The notes under the pieces: model-generated
Database searches by the model: none
What the model saw: only the letters and a program-made list of their open reading frames with translations
What the model was told of the DNA's origin: nothing
NCBI RefSeq assembly: GCF_021532615.1
Contig: NZ_JAKGAQ010000004.1
Span: 1 to 64,000, forward strand
DNA from: Octadecabacter dasysiphoniae
GTDB taxonomy: Bacteria; Pseudomonadota; Alphaproteobacteria; Rhodobacterales; Rhodobacteraceae
DNA: 64,000 nucleotides
Direction of reading: 5' to 3'
Program-made: the position numbers and the translations under genes
Shown here: one piece after another, positions 63,998 through 64,000 of the stretch
How positions within the stretch are numbered: position 1 is the first letter of the stretch
Layout: each line of letters begins with the position of its first letter

Positions 63998-64000
63998 ATG
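63998..64000 (+). CDS. Start of the next gene (only the ATG is inside the window), possible precursor
   Basis: ATG with AGGAG seven bases upstream (63986-63990), 108 bases after the cyclase stop and behind a possible promoter. In the first locus the precursor occupies the same place relative to its cyclase, so a short peptide gene is the expectation. Nothing of its product can be seen. Confidence 0.55.

Overview
The window looks like a chromosomal segment of a Roseobacter-group alphaproteobacterium (Rhodobacteraceae or a close relative). I infer this from moderate GC, dense operons with ATGA-type overlaps, many binding-protein-dependent ABC importers each beside its own regulator, creatinase and cyanase modules, and SapC-like and TIGR03032-like proteins around a type I secretion system. 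No rRNA, tRNA, CRISPR array, insertion sequence or phage gene was seen.

Layout. (1) 1-11.3 kb: a type I secretion operon. A large VCBS/FG-GAP/RTX adhesin (5' end cut by the window) is followed by a SapC-like protein, an outer-membrane TolC-like factor, the ABC exporter, the HlyD-like adaptor and a TIGR03032-like protein. A shortened paralog of the adhesin lies downstream. (2) 11.5-23.4 kb: scattered small units. These are a LysE exporter, a LysR regulator divergent from a permease, a reduced alpha-glucoside locus (binding protein plus GH13 glucosidase, no permease), a LytTR membrane regulator, another LysR and two unrecognised exported proteins. (3) 23.5-27.6 kb: a lasso-peptide biosynthetic gene cluster. 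It has an HPr-kinase-like kinase, a PqqD-like recognition element, a transglutaminase-like leader peptidase and an asparagine-synthetase-like cyclase. An easily missed 51-residue precursor gene, read here from a TTG start, ends in Ser and is followed by a strong terminator. (4) 27.9-33.5 kb: a permease fused to an FG-GAP/ASPIC-UnbV propeller, then a phytanoyl-CoA-dioxygenase-like enzyme divergent from a LacI regulator. (5) 33.7-46 kb: nitrogen-compound catabolism. Two M24 hydrolases, an Asp/Glu-racemase-like enzyme, a cupin, diaminopropionate ammonia-lyase, an M20 amidohydrolase and creatinase precede a polyamine-type ABC importer. (6) 46-52.3 kb: a cyanate module, with a PAS/AAA+ regulator, a CmpA/NrtA-type ABC importer, a DUF1348 protein and cyanase. 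(7) 52.3-58 kb: a second polyamine-type ABC importer with a hydantoin/Asp-Glu racemase and a divergent GntR regulator. (8) 58-64 kb: an orphan membrane protein and a second lasso-like locus. That locus has a PRMT-like methyltransferase, an HPr-kinase-like protein, a PqqD-like element and an AsnB-like cyclase. The window ends on the ATG of its next gene, which sits behind a good ribosome site and is probably the precursor.

The most interesting content is the pair of kinase-associated lasso/RiPP loci about 32 kb apart. The first comes with a candidate precursor whose C-terminal Ser and Asp-containing ring segment resemble the phosphorylated lasso peptide paeninodin. All functional assignments rest on motif and family recognition from the sequence; no database search was run.
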